From Solibacillus faecavium (GTDB taxonomy: Bacteria; Bacillota; Bacilli; Bacillales_A; Planococcaceae), in NCBI RefSeq assembly GCF_014836905.1, contig NZ_JACSPZ010000003.1, positions 1-64,000 of the forward strand: a DNA stretch of 64,000 nt. Reading direction: 5' to 3'. Below are positions 33,307 through 42,845 of this stretch, piece by piece (position 1 is the stretch's first letter; each line of letters begins with the position of its first letter). A model generated the notes under the pieces. It was given only the letters and a program-made list of their open reading frames with translations. It ran no database searches and was not told the origin of the DNA. A program made the translations under genes and the position numbers.

Positions 33307-34089
33307 ATGAACTTTGAAACGATTAAATTGGAAATAGCAGAACGAAAAGCAACTTTAACATTAAATCGTCCGAATGCGATGAATGCAATGGATTTTACAA
33401 TGATGCGGGAATTGGCCGACTGCTTCGAAGCATTACATAATGAAAAGGACGTCCAAATTCTGATAATTAAAGGAGAAGGGAAAGTCTTTTCAGCAGGAGG
33501 CGATGTGAAGAGGATGGTTGCCTCGAATGATTTTTCTGATTTTGGTACGATAATGGATGATATTGCACGTTTAGTCAGAGCATATTACACGCTTCCGATG
33601 ATTACAATTGCACAAATTCATGGTGCTTCTGCTGGGCTAGGCTTTAGTTTGGCATTAGGAAGTGACATTATTGTTGCAGAACAATCAAGTAAACTGGCGA
33701 TGAACTTTATCGGTATTGGTTTAATACCGGATGGTGCCGGCCACTTCTTTATGAAGGAACGTCTTGGTACAGTAAAAGCTAAGCAAATGATTTGGGAAGG
33801 GAAAGTAATGAATGGAGATGAGGCATTAGCGTTAGGTCTGATTGATTATAGTTGTCCAGATGGAACGGCATTAGAAACAGTTGATCAGCTCGTCGGGAAA
33901 GTACTGGCATCTCCAATTCTAGCAATGATTGAAACAAAATGTATTTTGCATGCTTCTAACCTCGGCCAATTGGATGAAATTCTGAAGGGTGAATCAGAGG
34001 GACAAGTGAAGATGCGACAAACAACAGATCATTTAGAAGGCATTAAAGCATTTGTAGAAAAACGTATGCCACAGTTTATAGGTAAATAA
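33307..34089 (+). CDS. Enoyl-CoA hydratase/isomerase family protein
   Basis: A 260-residue crotonase-fold enzyme, similar in size to B. subtilis YhaR. Motifs: NRPNAMNAM at the N-terminus, the first oxyanion segment GKVFSAGGDVKRMV (around 56-70), and the second IHGASAGLGFSLALGSDI (around 101-118). In place of the second catalytic Glu, GLIPDGAG carries Asp, so hydratase activity is uncertain and isomerase or another crotonase reaction is possible. The start at 33307 is preferred over 33301 because aagggg has a 9-base spacing. A FadR-like box overlaps the promoter, linking it to fatty-acid use. Confidence 0.83.
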   Translation: MNFETIKLEIAERKATLTLNRPNAMNAMDFTMMRELADCFEALHNEKDVQILIIKGEGKVFSAGGDVKRMVASNDFSDFGTIMDDIARLVRAYYTLPMITIAQIHGASAGLGFSLALGSDIIVAEQSSKLAMNFIGIGLIPDGAGHFFMKERLGTVKAKQMIWEGKVMNGDEALALGLIDYSCPDGTALETVDQLVGKVLASPILAMIETKCILHASNLGQLDEILKGESEGQVKMRQTTDHLEGIKAFVEKRMPQFIGK

Positions 34090-34098
34090 TTACCAATG

Positions 34099-34140
34099 AA
34101 AAATCCACCATTTTGCTGAACGGCAAAATGGTGGATTTTT
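34099..34140 (+). terminator. Terminator of the enoyl-CoA hydratase gene
   Basis: aaaatccaccattttgc and gcaaaatggtggatttt pair over 17 bp, then T residues. Confidence 0.9.
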
Positions 34141-34179
34141 CGTTTTAAGACCAATAATTTGTAAAAAGAATAATCAGAT

Positions 34180-34207
34180 AAAATTAAAATGCCCTACATG
34201 ATAGGGC
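34180..34207 (-). terminator. Terminator of the YhzD-like gene
   Basis: On the minus strand gccctatcatgtagggc folds into a short hairpin followed by attttaatttt. It lies 24 bases past the stop of the small gene. Confidence 0.72.
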
Positions 34208-34231
34208 ACCTCCGATTTATGTACGGTTAGT

Positions 34232-34417
34232 TTACACGTGGAATAAAATTAATTTGCCAGATGAGTTTACTAATCGATGTGTTTTTTCAGCAATACCTTT
34301 TTCTTCGATTTGCTTCTGGCCATCGATTTTTGCAGCGTCATCGTTTGCAAAAGTCCATACTTCATCGAATAAAGTTTCTCCTGTTTTCTCAAATGCAGTA
34401 AAACGATAATTCTCCAT
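34232..34417 (-). CDS. YhzD-like small protein
   Basis: A 61-residue soluble protein, MENYRFTAFEKTGETLFDEV, ending with NSSGKLILFHV. Length and both ends resemble the YhzD family of Bacilli, which has no known function. It is monocistronic between terminator-bounded neighbours. An RBS aagggtgg lies 5-6 bases before ATG. The family call is from memory and moderate. Confidence 0.62.
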   Translation of the reverse strand: MENYRFTAFEKTGETLFDEVWTFANDDAAKIDGQKQIEEKGIAEKTHRLVNSSGKLILFHV

Positions 34418-34613
34418 TTAAACCACCCTTTATAAGCAAGATAATATAATTATACTAGTAATTTTCGAATAATTCACGAAATAAAGCTTGTTTTGTAGAA
34501 AAAAGACGAAAGTAATGTCATTTAGATGAACAGTAATATAGTCTTTTAATCGATAAGTATTGCATATACATGTTACAATAAATTGTAATAGAGTTATAAA
34601 GGGGAGATTGCTT

Positions 34614-35549
34614 GTGAATGGAATTACAAAACTCCAACCGGGTGACCAAGTAGATCAATATTTACTAATTAAAGAAGCAAAAAAAGGTGTAACGACAGTT
34701 GGTAAACCATTCATGTCACTTATTTTACAAGACCGAAGTGGAGATATTGAAGCAAAGCTTTGGGATACAAATGAAGAACATGAAAATTTATATCGGGCTC
34801 AAGTAATTGTTAAAGTCGGTGGAGAAATTCACGATTATCGTGGAAAGAACCAGTTACGTGTAAAACAAATTCGCCCGACACGTGAAGAAGAGGGTGTTCA
34901 GATCAGCGACTTATTGCCGACATCCGCCATTCCGAAAGAACAGTTATTTGAAGAATTAAATCAATATTTCTTCCAAATTCAAAACCCAAATATTTCACGT
35001 CTCACGCGCTATATCGTGAAAAAATTTCAAGATCAAATAATCATATTCCCGGCAGCGACAAAAAACCATCACGACTATGCATCGGGTTTAATTGACCATG
35101 TCGTGTCCATGTTAAAATTAAGTGAGGCGATTTGTGATTTATATCCAACATTAAATCGTGACTTGCTATATGCAGGTGTTATTTTACATGATGTTGGTAA
35201 AGTGATTGAATTAAGTGGTCCTGTCGGTACAATGTATACAGTGGAAGGGAATTTACTTGGCCATATCTCGATCATGGTCAATGAAATCGGTCAAGCTGCA
35301 CATGAACTGAAAATAGAAGGTGAAGAAGTGATGTTACTACAGCACTTAGTGTTGAGCCATCACGGAAAAGAAGAATGGGGCAGCCCTAAAAAACCAATGA
35401 TTCAGGAAGCGGAAATTTTGCATTACATTGATAATATTGATGCGAAAATGAATATGCTTACACGTGCCTTGGATAAAACAAAACCAGGTGAATTTACAGA
35501 GCGCTTATTCCCATTGGACAATCGTTCATTTTATAAACCAACGTTATAA
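34614..35549 (+). CDS. yhaM: 3'-5' exoribonuclease YhaM
   Basis: A 311-residue Gram-positive 3'-to-5' exonuclease acting on RNA and single-stranded DNA. It has an N-terminal OB-fold (about 10-100, [17 protein letters not shown]) and a C-terminal HD domain with metal ligands HDVGKV (about 192) and [12 protein letters not shown]. Length is near B. subtilis YhaM (314). The GTG start at 34614 follows aaaggggag; the frame extends 18 codons upstream without an RBS. prsA and hpr, its syntenic companions, lie about 5 kb downstream. Confidence 0.93.
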   Translation: MNGITKLQPGDQVDQYLLIKEAKKGVTTVGKPFMSLILQDRSGDIEAKLWDTNEEHENLYRAQVIVKVGGEIHDYRGKNQLRVKQIRPTREEEGVQISDLLPTSAIPKEQLFEELNQYFFQIQNPNISRLTRYIVKKFQDQIIIFPAATKNHHDYASGLIDHVVSMLKLSEAICDLYPTLNRDLLYAGVILHDVGKVIELSGPVGTMYTVEGNLLGHISIMVNEIGQAAHELKIEGEEVMLLQHLVLSHHGKEEWGSPKKPMIQEAEILHYIDNIDAKMNMLTRALDKTKPGEFTERLFPLDNRSFYKPTL

Positions 35550-35551
35550 GA

Positions 35552-35586
35552 AAAAGCATGAGCCAAACCTTGGCTCATGCTTCTTT
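35552..35586. terminator. Bidirectional terminator between yhaM and the MFS gene
   Basis: aagcatgagccaa and ttggctcatgctt pair perfectly over 13 bp with A and T tracts. The MFS stop codon (35575-35577) lies inside the hairpin. Confidence 0.87.
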
Positions 35587-36825
35587 TAATTGCGGTTGTT
35601 TTTTTATAAGAATAACAAATAGACTTGCGAGGAAACAAAATCCTCCTGCCAGCAAAAAGGCCATTTTATATGAACCAAATGCGCTATAGAATACACCACC
35701 ATAGTAGGCAGCTACAGCAGCCCCCACTTGGTGAAATGCCACCATCCAGCCGTACATCATGGCGCTTTTTTCTATACCGAAACGTTGGCGTGTTAAACCA
35801 ATTGTCGGTGGGACAGTTGCAATCCAATCAAGCCCATAAAAAATGGCGAAAATCATTAGCCATGCATAGGAACCTGTGTCAAGTGCAAAGGGAAGTGCAA
35901 GTAATGAAAGCCCTCTTAAAGAATAATACCAAAATAAAAGCCAGCGATTATCAAAACGATCCGATAACCAGCCTGATAATGTAGTACCGATTAAATCAAA
36001 TATCCCCATAAAGGAAAGCATTGCAGCTGCTGTAACGACAGGGATACCAAAGCTAATACAGTAAGATATAAAATGAGTTCCAATCAAACCACTCGTCGAT
36101 AAACCACAAATAAAAAAACTGCCTGCCAATAGCCAAAATTCCTTTGCCTTCAATCCTTCAATAAGTGAAGCTACGGCCATTACAAAAGGATTCCCTGTTG
36201 AGCGCACAGGCTCTACTAGATCATCATTTCCATAAGGAGCAATCTGTCTTTCAATCGGATAGTTATACATAAAGATAGAGATAATAACGATCATCAATAT
36301 GCTTAGTACAAAGATTAAAGCAATGGCTGCTTGCCATGAATAACGGTCTACTAAAGCCGCAAGTACCGGCAATAATATCAGCTGTCCTGTAGCAGTTGCA
36401 GCGGTTAAAATCCCTACTGCCAGCCCTCTACGTTTAACGAACCACCGATTTGCAACTTGTGTACTTAATACTGTTAAGAATAAACTAGAGCCGATGCCCA
36501 TCATAATGCCCCATATAAGTATAAGCTGCCATTCTTTTTGCATGATGAAGGTACTGGCTAATGCGAGGGAAAGCAACGTCATTGATCCAAGCATCATACG
36601 CTTTAAGCCATATTTCTCAACGAATGCAGCCATAAAAGGACCTGAAAATCCATATAAAAATAAAGATACAGCAAATGCTAATGAAATCGAGGGGCGGCTC
36701 CAGCCAAATTCCTGCTCAAAAGGATTAATAAATACCCCAGCTGATGAGCGTATAATACCAGCTACAATAATCGATATAAATGTTACGGCTAGTATAATCC
36801 AGCTATAATGCCATTTTTTCATCAT
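35575..36825 (-). CDS. MFS transporter (OFA/MCT-like)
   Basis: A 416-residue major-facilitator protein with twelve hydrophobic helices and a central loop (about 195-225). GVFINPFEQEFGWSRPSISLAF and the loop motif RWFVKRRGLAVGILTAATATGQ (given in parts) resemble the oxalate:formate antiporter/monocarboxylate group. The substrate is likely an organic acid, but this is inference. A ggggggta precedes two ATGs. It lies downstream of serC on the same strand, separated by a terminator. Confidence 0.83.
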   Translation of the reverse strand: MMKKWHYSWIILAVTFISIIVAGIIRSSAGVFINPFEQEFGWSRPSISLAFAVSLFLYGFSGPFMAAFVEKYGLKRMMLGSMTLLSLALASTFIMQKEWQLILIWGIMMGIGSSLFLTVLSTQVANRWFVKRRGLAVGILTAATATGQLILLPVLAALVDRYSWQAAIALIFVLSILMIVIISIFMYNYPIERQIAPYGNDDLVEPVRSTGNPFVMAVASLIEGLKAKEFWLLAGSFFICGLSTSGLIGTHFISYCISFGIPVVTAAAMLSFMGIFDLIGTTLSGWLSDRFDNRWLLFWYYSLRGLSLLALPFALDTGSYAWLMIFAIFYGLDWIATVPPTIGLTRQRFGIEKSAMMYGWMVAFHQVGAAVAAYYGGVFYSAFGSYKMAFLLAGGFCFLASLFVILIKKQPQLKEA

Positions 36826-36841
36826 TATACCCCCCTATATA

Positions 36842-36871
36842 CAAAAATGCCCCCATGATATTAGGGAGCAT
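36842..36871 (-). terminator. Terminator of serC
   Basis: On the minus strand atgctccc and gggggcat pair with a 9-base loop and a T run (TTTTT). It separates serC from the MFS gene. Confidence 0.83.
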
Positions 36872-36888
36872 CTTCACTTTAGTTAATT

Positions 36889-37986
36889 CTATTGGTTATC
36901 TTGTTGGAATTTCACCATAAATTCAGAAAGGGCTAAGCAAGTTTCTACTGGTACAGCATTGTATGCAGAAGCGCGGCAGCCTCCTACAGAACGGTGACCA
37001 TTTAAACCGACGAAGCCAGCTTCTTTTGCTTCAGCTAAAAATTTCTTTTCCAGCTCTTCGTCAGCAACGCGGAAAGTAATATTCATCAGTGAACGAGATT
37101 CTTCTGTTGCATGCCCGAAGTAGAAGCCGTTTGAATTGTCGATTGCGTCGTAAATATATTTTGCTTTTTCCTCGTTACGTTGCTCTATAACCTCTAATCC
37201 ACCTTGATCTTCCATCCATTTTAAAACTTCACCTAACATGTAGATTCCGAAAGTAGGTGGTGTGTTGTATAAAGAATTATTTTTAGAATGAGTTGAGTAT
37301 TTTAACATTGTAGGAATATTAGAGTTAGCACTTTCTAATAAGTCTTTACGAATAATCACTACTGTTACTCCAGATGGACCAAGGTTTTTTTGTGCCCCTG
37401 CATAAATCATTGCAAAGTTCGAAACATCTACTTTTTTAGATAAAATATCAGAAGACATATCTGCAATTAATGGAATATCACCTGTGTTAGGGAATGCCTT
37501 CCACTGAGTACCGAAAATCGTATTGTTTGATGTTAGGTGAACATATGCAGATTCTTTATCAATTTGGATGTCTGAAAGAGCAGGGATATTTTTATAGTTA
37601 TTTTCTTTTGAACTTGCCGCTAAAACTGGTGTACCGAATAATGACGCTTCTTTAAAAGCCTTTTCTGACCAAGCACCAGTTTGAATATAGCTTGCTTTTT
37701 GATCTTCTTTTAAGAAGTTCATAGGAATCATGGAAAACTGTAGGCTTGCTCCACCTTGTAAAAATAATACTTCATAGTTTTCCGGTATTTCATATAGCTT
37801 ACGCAGACGTGCAATTGCTTCATTATGTACTTCTTCAAATGCTGCACTTCGGTGACTTAATTCCATTACTGACATGCCAGTACCTTTAAAATCAACCAGT
37901 TCTGCTTGTGCTTTTTGTAAAACTTCAAGTGGTAATGCAGATGGACCTGCATTAAAGTTATATGCGCGTTTTGTTGTTATCGTCAA
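36889..37986 (-). CDS. serC: Phosphoserine aminotransferase
   Basis: A pyridoxal-phosphate enzyme converting 3-phosphohydroxypyruvate to phosphoserine with glutamate. It has 365 residues. The N-terminus AYNFNAGPSALPLEVLQKAQ and the PLP lysine in IYAGAQKNLGPSG (about 195) are typical, as is NGHRSVGGCRASAYNA near the end. The TTG start at 37986 is chosen because aaggag lies 8 bases upstream; the GTG at 37995 overlaps that RBS. No T-box is seen upstream, in contrast to serA. The divergent 274-base gap to the FNT gene is AT-rich; I see no clear regulatory site in it. Confidence 0.94.
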   Translation of the reverse strand: MTITTKRAYNFNAGPSALPLEVLQKAQAELVDFKGTGMSVMELSHRSAAFEEVHNEAIARLRKLYEIPENYEVLFLQGGASLQFSMIPMNFLKEDQKASYIQTGAWSEKAFKEASLFGTPVLAASSKENNYKNIPALSDIQIDKESAYVHLTSNNTIFGTQWKAFPNTGDIPLIADMSSDILSKKVDVSNFAMIYAGAQKNLGPSGVTVVIIRKDLLESANSNIPTMLKYSTHSKNNSLYNTPPTFGIYMLGEVLKWMEDQGGLEVIEQRNEEKAKYIYDAIDNSNGFYFGHATEESRSLMNITFRVADEELEKKFLAEAKEAGFVGLNGHRSVGGCRASAYNAVPVETCLALSEFMVKFQQDNQ

Positions 37987-38260
37987 TGGAAACACTCCTT
38001 ATGTTAGTTAATTCATATAAGTAGATAATATACTCTTTTTATATTAATGTGTGAAAATTCTTTAAATTATTTTTCCAAAAGGCATAAATGAGAATAACTA
38101 ACTACATATATAAGGATTTTTGTACAATGTGAAATACTAATGTTCGGGTTTAGAAGAATTGGCTCTAATAAATAGTAGTAAAAGTTTCATTGTTTTGAAT
38201 ACAGTAATTGTAATAAGTTGGTATAATTTATGGTGAATTTATTAGGAAAGAGGCGTTCCA

Positions 38261-39040
38261 ATGTATGAAACATTTCAGGTCATCGCAGCAGTAGCAGAAA
38301 AGAAAATAAAAATCTTAAATAAAAGTGTATTAAATTATTTGATGCTTGCCTTTTTTGGGGGCTTATTTATAGGTTTTGGTATGCTGACTTTTATCGTGAT
38401 AGGGGGCTTATTATCTCCTTCTGAAATGCCTATGCTAAGGATTATACAAGCAGCTGTTTTTGGGATCGCCCTCTGTATGGTAACAATAGGTGGGGTTGAT
38501 TTATTTACAGGTAATAATTTGATCTTAACAATTGGAGCACTTGAGAGAAAAAATACTTGGTTCGATTTGATAAAAAATTGGACTGTTAGTTATAGCGGGA
38601 ATTTTATCGGTGCATACTTTTGTGCATGGCTACTTTTTATGACGGGATATGTTGTCGGTGATTTAGCAGTATATGTAGAAAAAGTGACTATTATAAAAAT
38701 GACTGCATCGACGACAGAGTTGCTGTTCCGTGGCATTCTTTGCAATGTCCTTGTTTGTTTAGGTGTGTGGTGTTCCTATCGAGTTAAAAGTGAGGTTGCC
38801 AAAGTGTTGCTTATTTTTTGCTGTGTTTTCCCGTTCATACTAGGTGGGTTCGAACATTCAATTGCGAATATGATGCTCTTTTCGTTAGCTTTGATGATGC
38901 CGCATAGCGAGATGATTACATTACAAGGTGCATTACATAATATCATTCCTGTCACGATCGGCAATATAATTGGAGGCGCTGTTATTTTAGGGTTTGGTTT
39001 TTGGTTATGTAAAGGGAGTCAAAACATAATGGAGGAATAG
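38261..39040 (+). CDS. Formate/nitrite transporter (FNT) family channel
   Basis: A 259-residue membrane protein with six helices. The family segment [17 protein letters not shown] (around 78-94) corresponds to the AELFTGN motif of FocA/NirC, with Ala-Glu replaced by Val-Asp. The later [12 protein letters not shown] carries the central pore His. Members pass formate, nitrite or hydrosulfide as pentamers. No pyruvate-formate-lyase or nitrite reductase gene is adjacent, so the substrate is open. gaaagagg precedes ATG by 8 bases. Confidence 0.85.
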   Translation: MYETFQVIAAVAEKKIKILNKSVLNYLMLAFFGGLFIGFGMLTFIVIGGLLSPSEMPMLRIIQAAVFGIALCMVTIGGVDLFTGNNLILTIGALERKNTWFDLIKNWTVSYSGNFIGAYFCAWLLFMTGYVVGDLAVYVEKVTIIKMTASTTELLFRGILCNVLVCLGVWCSYRVKSEVAKVLLIFCCVFPFILGGFEHSIANMMLFSLALMMPHSEMITLQGALHNIIPVTIGNIIGGAVILGFGFWLCKGSQNIMEE

Positions 39041-39116
39041 TAGAGCATTGATAACCTTGTTTAAAGGTTTGATTTATGCCAGTATAGAGAAGATGAATGA
39101 CTGGAGGTTATATGAA

Positions 39117-39449
39117 ATGGAACAATTACCAAAGTGCCCTGAATGTGGTTCGGAGTATACGTATGAAGATGGACAAAATTACGTGTGTCCTGAATGTGCG
39201 CATGAGTGGTCCCAATCGGTGGAAGTAGAAGAAGGGTTAGTTGTCCGTGATGCTAATGGAAACCTTTTAACAGATGGCGATACCGTTACAGTAATTAAAG
39301 ATTTAAAAGTAAAAGGGAGCTCATCCACATTAAAAATAGGGACTCGTGTTAAAAATATTCGTCTTGTGGAAGGCGATCATAATATTGACTGTAAAATCGA
39401 TGGTTTTGGTGCAATGAAACTAAAATCCGAATTTGTAAAGAAAAACTAA
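39117..39449 (+). CDS. PhnA/YjdM zinc-ribbon protein
   Basis: A 110-residue protein: an N-terminal zinc ribbon with CPEC and CPEC pairs (about 7 and 24) and a C-terminal PhnA domain ([30 protein letters not shown]). Despite the old phn name, the family is not known to break C-P bonds in this context and its role is unclear. The start at 39117 follows tggaggt; a longer frame lacks an RBS. It is probably co-transcribed with the FNT gene, with 76 bases between them. Confidence 0.88.
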   Translation: MEQLPKCPECGSEYTYEDGQNYVCPECAHEWSQSVEVEEGLVVRDANGNLLTDGDTVTVIKDLKVKGSSSTLKIGTRVKNIRLVEGDHNIDCKIDGFGAMKLKSEFVKKN

Positions 39450-39487
39450 AAAAAGCGAGACCCATGTCAGATGGGTCTCGCTTTTTT
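39448..39487. terminator. Bidirectional terminator
   Basis: aaaaaagcgagaccca and tgggtctcgctttttt pair over 16 bp between phnA-like and prsA, which converge. Confidence 0.9.
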
Positions 39488-39499
39488 GATGTGATGTAA

Positions 39500-40348
39500 T
39501 TATTCAGCAGTAAAGCTAGAAAATGCGTCTTTTAAATCTTCATCTTTTACATCAATTTTAGCGCCTTTAATTAATTCAGCCATTGTCGTGTTCCAATCAC
39601 CTTTTGTAGCAACGATTGACTCACGGATTTCTTCTTTTTTCTCTTCAAGTGTACCGTAATCTTTTACAGCACGTTTTTCTTGTACTTGAATGATGTGGAA
39701 ACCGTGTTGAGTTTGTACTGGTTTACTAATTTCATCAACTTTTAATGCATAAGCAGCATCATTGAATTCAGGCACCATTGTACCAACAGTAAACCAACCT
39801 AAATCTCCACCTTGTTGACCAGAACCTGGATCAGTTGAGAATTCTTTAGCTAATTCCGCAAAATCTTCACCAGCATTTAGCTTTTCGATAATTTCATTTG
39901 CAGTTGCTTCATCTTCAACTAAAATATGGCGAGCATTTAATTCTTGAGAAGCTTGGTCATAGTATTTTTGGATTTCTTCGTCTGTTACTTCAACGTCTTC
40001 TGTAGCTTTTTGTTGTAACAAAGTGAAGCGGATATTTGTTTTTAGCATTTCTTCCGTTAAATTGCTCTGTGCTAATGCAGCTTCATAGCCTTCGCCATAC
40101 TGCTCTTTTACAGTAGCTAATTCTTCTTCAATTTCTTCATCTGTTACTTTATATTTATCGTTTAAAATTCTTTCAACTACTACTTGTTGTAATAATTGGT
40201 CTCCTGCAATGTCTTTCATTGAATTATAAAATTCCTCTTGAGTAATGTCGCCTACATTTGTGGATACGACAACTTCATCTCCAGGATTACTACACGCAGC
40301 TAAACCGATTGAAGCTGCAACTGTTAATGCGAAAAGAGTTTTTTTCAT
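39500..40348 (-). CDS. prsA: Foldase lipoprotein PrsA
   Basis: A 282-residue lipoprotein peptidyl-prolyl isomerase that helps secreted proteins fold outside the membrane. The signal peptide ends with the lipobox LAAC (Cys19). A SurA-like N-terminal arm is followed by a parvulin domain (about 135-225; [36 protein letters not shown]), and a C-terminal charged helix. Length matches B. subtilis PrsA. It lies near hpr and ecsAB as in B. subtilis, all of which affect exported proteins. Confidence 0.96.
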   Translation of the reverse strand: MKKTLFALTVAASIGLAACSNPGDEVVVSTNVGDITQEEFYNSMKDIAGDQLLQQVVVERILNDKYKVTDEEIEEELATVKEQYGEGYEAALAQSNLTEEMLKTNIRFTLLQQKATEDVEVTDEEIQKYYDQASQELNARHILVEDEATANEIIEKLNAGEDFAELAKEFSTDPGSGQQGGDLGWFTVGTMVPEFNDAAYALKVDEISKPVQTQHGFHIIQVQEKRAVKDYGTLEEKKEEIRESIVATKGDWNTTMAELIKGAKIDVKDEDLKDAFSSFTAE

Positions 40349-40459
40349 GTTAATACGCCCCTAACTTAACTTTTATGCAATTGTAACTATAACATAAACG
40401 AAATAAAAACAAAAATGGTTCCCAAGGAAAAGAGCGCCTAAGTTTTGTGAACATTAGTG

Positions 40460-40468
40460 CATACGATA
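40460..40468 (+). promoter_or_regulatory. Possible sporulation-type -10 (SigE/SigK-like)
   Basis: CATACGATA fits the SigK -10 form CATAnnnTA and resembles SigE -10. It lies 31 bases before the YjcZ-family ATG. No convincing -35 could be fixed. Confidence 0.3.
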
Positions 40469-40499
40469 ATTAGGAAAGCAAGGGAAGGAGGTGGCAAGT

Positions 40500-40604
40500 A
40501 TGGGCGGTGGAGGTTATAACGGCGGCGGCTATGGCTCTGGATTTGCGCTTTTAGTTGTTTTATTTATCTTGTTAATTATCGTAGGCGCAGCATTCATCTA
40601 CTAA
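40500..40604 (+). CDS. YjcZ-family sporulation peptide
   Basis: A 34-residue peptide, too short for standard gene calling: MGGGGYNGGGYGSGFALL followed by a hydrophobic helix ending VGAAFIY. The Gly/Tyr head and single helix are the hallmark of the YjcZ family (SscA in B. subtilis belongs to this kind), found in spores. A strong gggaaggaggt precedes ATG by 8 bases and a terminator follows. Expression in the mother cell is inferred from the family and a SigK-like -10. Confidence 0.85.
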   Translation: MGGGGYNGGGYGSGFALLVVLFILLIIVGAAFIY

Positions 40605-40610
40605 AAAAAA

Positions 40611-40650
40611 AGGTGGTAAAAATCGTATTTTACGATTTTTACCACTTTTC
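40611..40650. terminator. Terminator after the YjcZ peptide gene
   Basis: aggtggtaaaaatcgta and tacgatttttaccact pair over 16 bp with T residues. It may also serve the convergent small membrane gene. Confidence 0.85.
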
Positions 40651-40668
40651 AATTGAATGTGGAACGAC

Positions 40669-40854
40669 TTAGACAGCCAGTAGCACTTCAACATACAAAC
40701 TGACGAGTAAAATTGTAATTAAAACATTTATCGTACGGAAAATTTTTGGTTGTTTTTCTTCTGGAATTTCACGGCGACTGCATAATGCCGCAGTCATTCG
40801 ATTTATTTGGAATAAGTATATTACTGAAAATAAGATGACAACAAGTAGTAACAA
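40669..40854 (-). CDS. 61-residue two-helix membrane protein
   Basis: A small membrane protein with hydrophobic helices at about 1-15 and 42-60 joined by a charged loop (CSRREIPEEKQPKIFRT). I do not recognise a family. It starts with TTG after a strong ggggagg. Its place between prsA and hpr corresponds to where B. subtilis has small yha genes, but the sequence does not match YhaL as I know it. Confidence 0.6.
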   Translation of the reverse strand: MLLLVVILFSVIYLFQINRMTAALCSRREIPEEKQPKIFRTINVLITILLVSLYVEVLLAV

Positions 40855-40887
40855 ATTTATTCCTCCCCTCTAAAGCATCAATAAAAA

Positions 40888-41430
40888 CTATAAATCAAGT
40901 GGTACTAAAATTTCATAACCTCTAGGCGTCTCTTCAATTATAGCATTGTTTGGTGCATACATTAAATTTTTCACATATAAAAAATCCATAAGACAAATAC
41001 TACAATGTAAAGCAAGCAGTCCGCTAAAGTAATGTGCGTATTGGGGAACTGAAAGGCCCCCGAATATTAAGCTTGCATTAATTATAATAAAAGGCGTGAC
41101 CAGTGCAAAAATATAGGATCTTTTAGGGATACCATTTTCTAAGCGCATCTGAATAACCGGAATAAAATAGTATTGAATTTTTAAACGAAGTATAAGTGAC
41201 TTTTTATATTGAAATAAAGCAAGATAATGCAAAAACTTGTGTAAAGGATAAAGAAGCGGAATTACTAAAAAAACTAACCATAAATAATGATCAATGTGCT
41301 GACCATTAAAATTAAAACTAAATGCAATATAAGAAAAGCAAAAAACCAGTACAAAAATGGTAATTCCCAATAAAAATAAGCGTGTTGTACCGTATTCACG
41401 TTCAATATTAATCGTTTTCCAACAATGCAT
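40888..41430 (-). CDS. DUF3267-like membrane protein lacking the metalloprotease motif
   Basis: A 180-residue membrane protein with four to five helices. The pattern LHKFLHYLALF, IQYYFIPVIQM and IFALVTPFIIINASL follows DUF3267 putative metalloproteases. Where family members carry HExxH, this one has HKFLH, so the catalytic Glu is lost. A structural or scaffolding role is more likely than proteolysis. An RBS ggggggg lies 4 bases before ATG. It lies on the same strand after hpr with a terminator between them. Confidence 0.62.
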   Translation of the reverse strand: MHCWKTINIEREYGTTRLFLLGITIFVLVFCFSYIAFSFNFNGQHIDHYLWLVFLVIPLLYPLHKFLHYLALFQYKKSLILRLKIQYYFIPVIQMRLENGIPKRSYIFALVTPFIIINASLIFGGLSVPQYAHYFSGLLALHCSICLMDFLYVKNLMYAPNNAIIEETPRGYEILVPLDL

Positions 41431-41522
41431 GTTACCCCCCCTAAAACAAATGGATAACGATTTACTTTATTTTCCCAATAAATATTAAGATTTAAACATT
41501 AAACTAACTATAATGAAAGAAA

Positions 41523-41560
41523 AAAGAAATGTCACCAATTTAAATTGACGGCATTTCTTT
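41523..41560 (-). terminator. Terminator of hpr
   Basis: On the minus strand aaagaaatg pairs with catttcttt, with an inner caatttaaattg palindrome and T-rich sequence after it. It begins 14 bases past the hpr stop. Confidence 0.75.
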
Positions 41561-41573
41561 CTAATTGATTTAT

Positions 41574-42128
41574 TTAAGTAGTCGGTATACTCGGTTTTCC
41601 TGAATCGTCCAACGTCTCTTTGAAATTGTAGAAAGAGCGTTCGAAAATTTCAATGAAGTCATCGCCGTAGATATTGCGAATAACGGCCATTACATCTAAA
41701 AACTCAGGGAATCTCCCGTATAGTTCCTTTAATGGCAACGCACCTAATAAAATAGAATGCTCTGTATCGTGATAGTGGTCATACATACGTAAAATCAGTT
41801 CAGAGCCCTTTTCAGTCAACTCGACATATGTATTACGTTTATCTTCATCACGTTTTGAGAAAGTGAGTAATCCACGCTCTTCCAATTTTTTTGAAAAGTT
41901 GAAAGCAGTAGATACATGCATGACGCCGAATTTAGCTACATCCGAAATTGAAGCGCCTTTCAAATGATATGAAATCCATAAAATGTGATGTTCATTAATG
42001 TTTAAATCGAAAGGTTTAATCCATGTTTGCCAATCTTTTTCAATAGCTTTCCAAAGAGCTTTTGATAGCTGTGCGACTCTTTGGCTGAACAGCATAGCCT
42101 CTCTTTGTGAGTATAAATCTTCTGTCAA
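41574..42128 (-). CDS. hpr: MarR-family transition-state regulator Hpr (ScoC)
   Basis: A 184-residue winged-helix repressor that in B. subtilis holds down protease, oligopeptide-permease and sporulation genes. The stretch [19 protein letters not shown], then [20 protein letters not shown] and [20 protein letters not shown] (quoted in parts), is nearly the same as B. subtilis Hpr. The TTG start at 42128 has gaagg upstream; a GTG at 42137 overlaps that RBS but cannot be excluded. Neighbours prsA, yhaH, hit and ecsAB match the B. subtilis order. Confidence 0.93.
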   Translation of the reverse strand: MTEDLYSQREAMLFSQRVAQLSKALWKAIEKDWQTWIKPFDLNINEHHILWISYHLKGASISDVAKFGVMHVSTAFNFSKKLEERGLLTFSKRDEDKRNTYVELTEKGSELILRMYDHYHDTEHSILLGALPLKELYGRFPEFLDVMAVIRNIYGDDFIEIFERSFYNFKETLDDSGKPSIPTT

Positions 42129-42314
42129 AGCAATCACCTTCTTCTTTCATTATCATTTTAAAAATATTATAGCAATAAAAGAAAAGACTTTAAAGTTAGA
42201 AAAATGGAATAATTGAACATTGCTTGAAATATACTACAAAAAGATACTTTTAGGATTTAATTTGCTATTTTTGTAAAAAATAACAGGACTAAATAACTAT
42301 GAGTGAATAGCCGT

Positions 42315-42686
42315 TCATTGTGTATTATTTTTGTTTGAAGGGATATTTTTCTCGATTTCACTTATAGAATTCTGTAAATTTTCAATTTCTTGTTTTAATA
42401 ATGCTGTTTCTGGTTCGATTTCTGTTTTAAAAGTTGTGAAATTATCTTTTAATTCATTTATTATACTAGGCATATTATTCTGGGCTTCTGCCTTTAGTGT
42501 TGTAATGGATTGTTTTACATTATTCAGTTCGCCTTGTACTTCTTGAAGCTTAGATTTAACATTTTTTGTATTGGCAATAAGGTTCTTTCTTAATTCGGTA
42601 CCTGATTGTGGTGCGGAAAATAAAATAACTGCAGCACCGCTGACAATTCCTGTTGTAACACCTAATAGAAATGATTTAACTTTCAT
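42315..42686 (-). CDS. yhaH: YtxH-domain protein (YhaH)
   Basis: A 123-residue protein: an N-terminal membrane helix in YtxH form (SFLLGVTTGIVSGAAVILFSAPQSG, quoted in part) followed by a long coiled-coil with heptads (LQEVQGELNNVKQSITTL) and a polar tail. YtxH proteins are general-stress or cell-envelope proteins of unclear role. Its place between hpr and hit matches B. subtilis yhaH. Confidence 0.83.
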   Translation of the reverse strand: MKVKSFLLGVTTGIVSGAAVILFSAPQSGTELRKNLIANTKNVKSKLQEVQGELNNVKQSITTLKAEAQNNMPSIINELKDNFTTFKTEIEPETALLKQEIENLQNSISEIEKNIPSNKNNTQ

Positions 42687-42796
42687 AATGATTCCCTCAC
42701 TTTTTTTAATATGTCTTTATCCAAATCTTTTTCCAAATCCATCTACCAATAAACATTTAAAACAGGAATTAGGATGGAGAGGAAAAATAGTTCATA

Positions 42797-42831
42797 CAAA
42801 AACCAGCATTTTGTATGGAGAAGATGCTGGT
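42797..42831 (-). terminator. Terminator of hit
   Basis: On the minus strand accagcat pairs with atgctggt around a 14-base loop, then TTTTTG. It lies 15 bases past the hit stop. Confidence 0.78.
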
Positions 42832-42845
42832 ATCGTTAGATGAAA

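Noticed and set aside
42571-42843. Plus-strand ORF of 90 codons near hit
   Set aside because: Antisense to yhaH and running through the hit terminator, without RBS.
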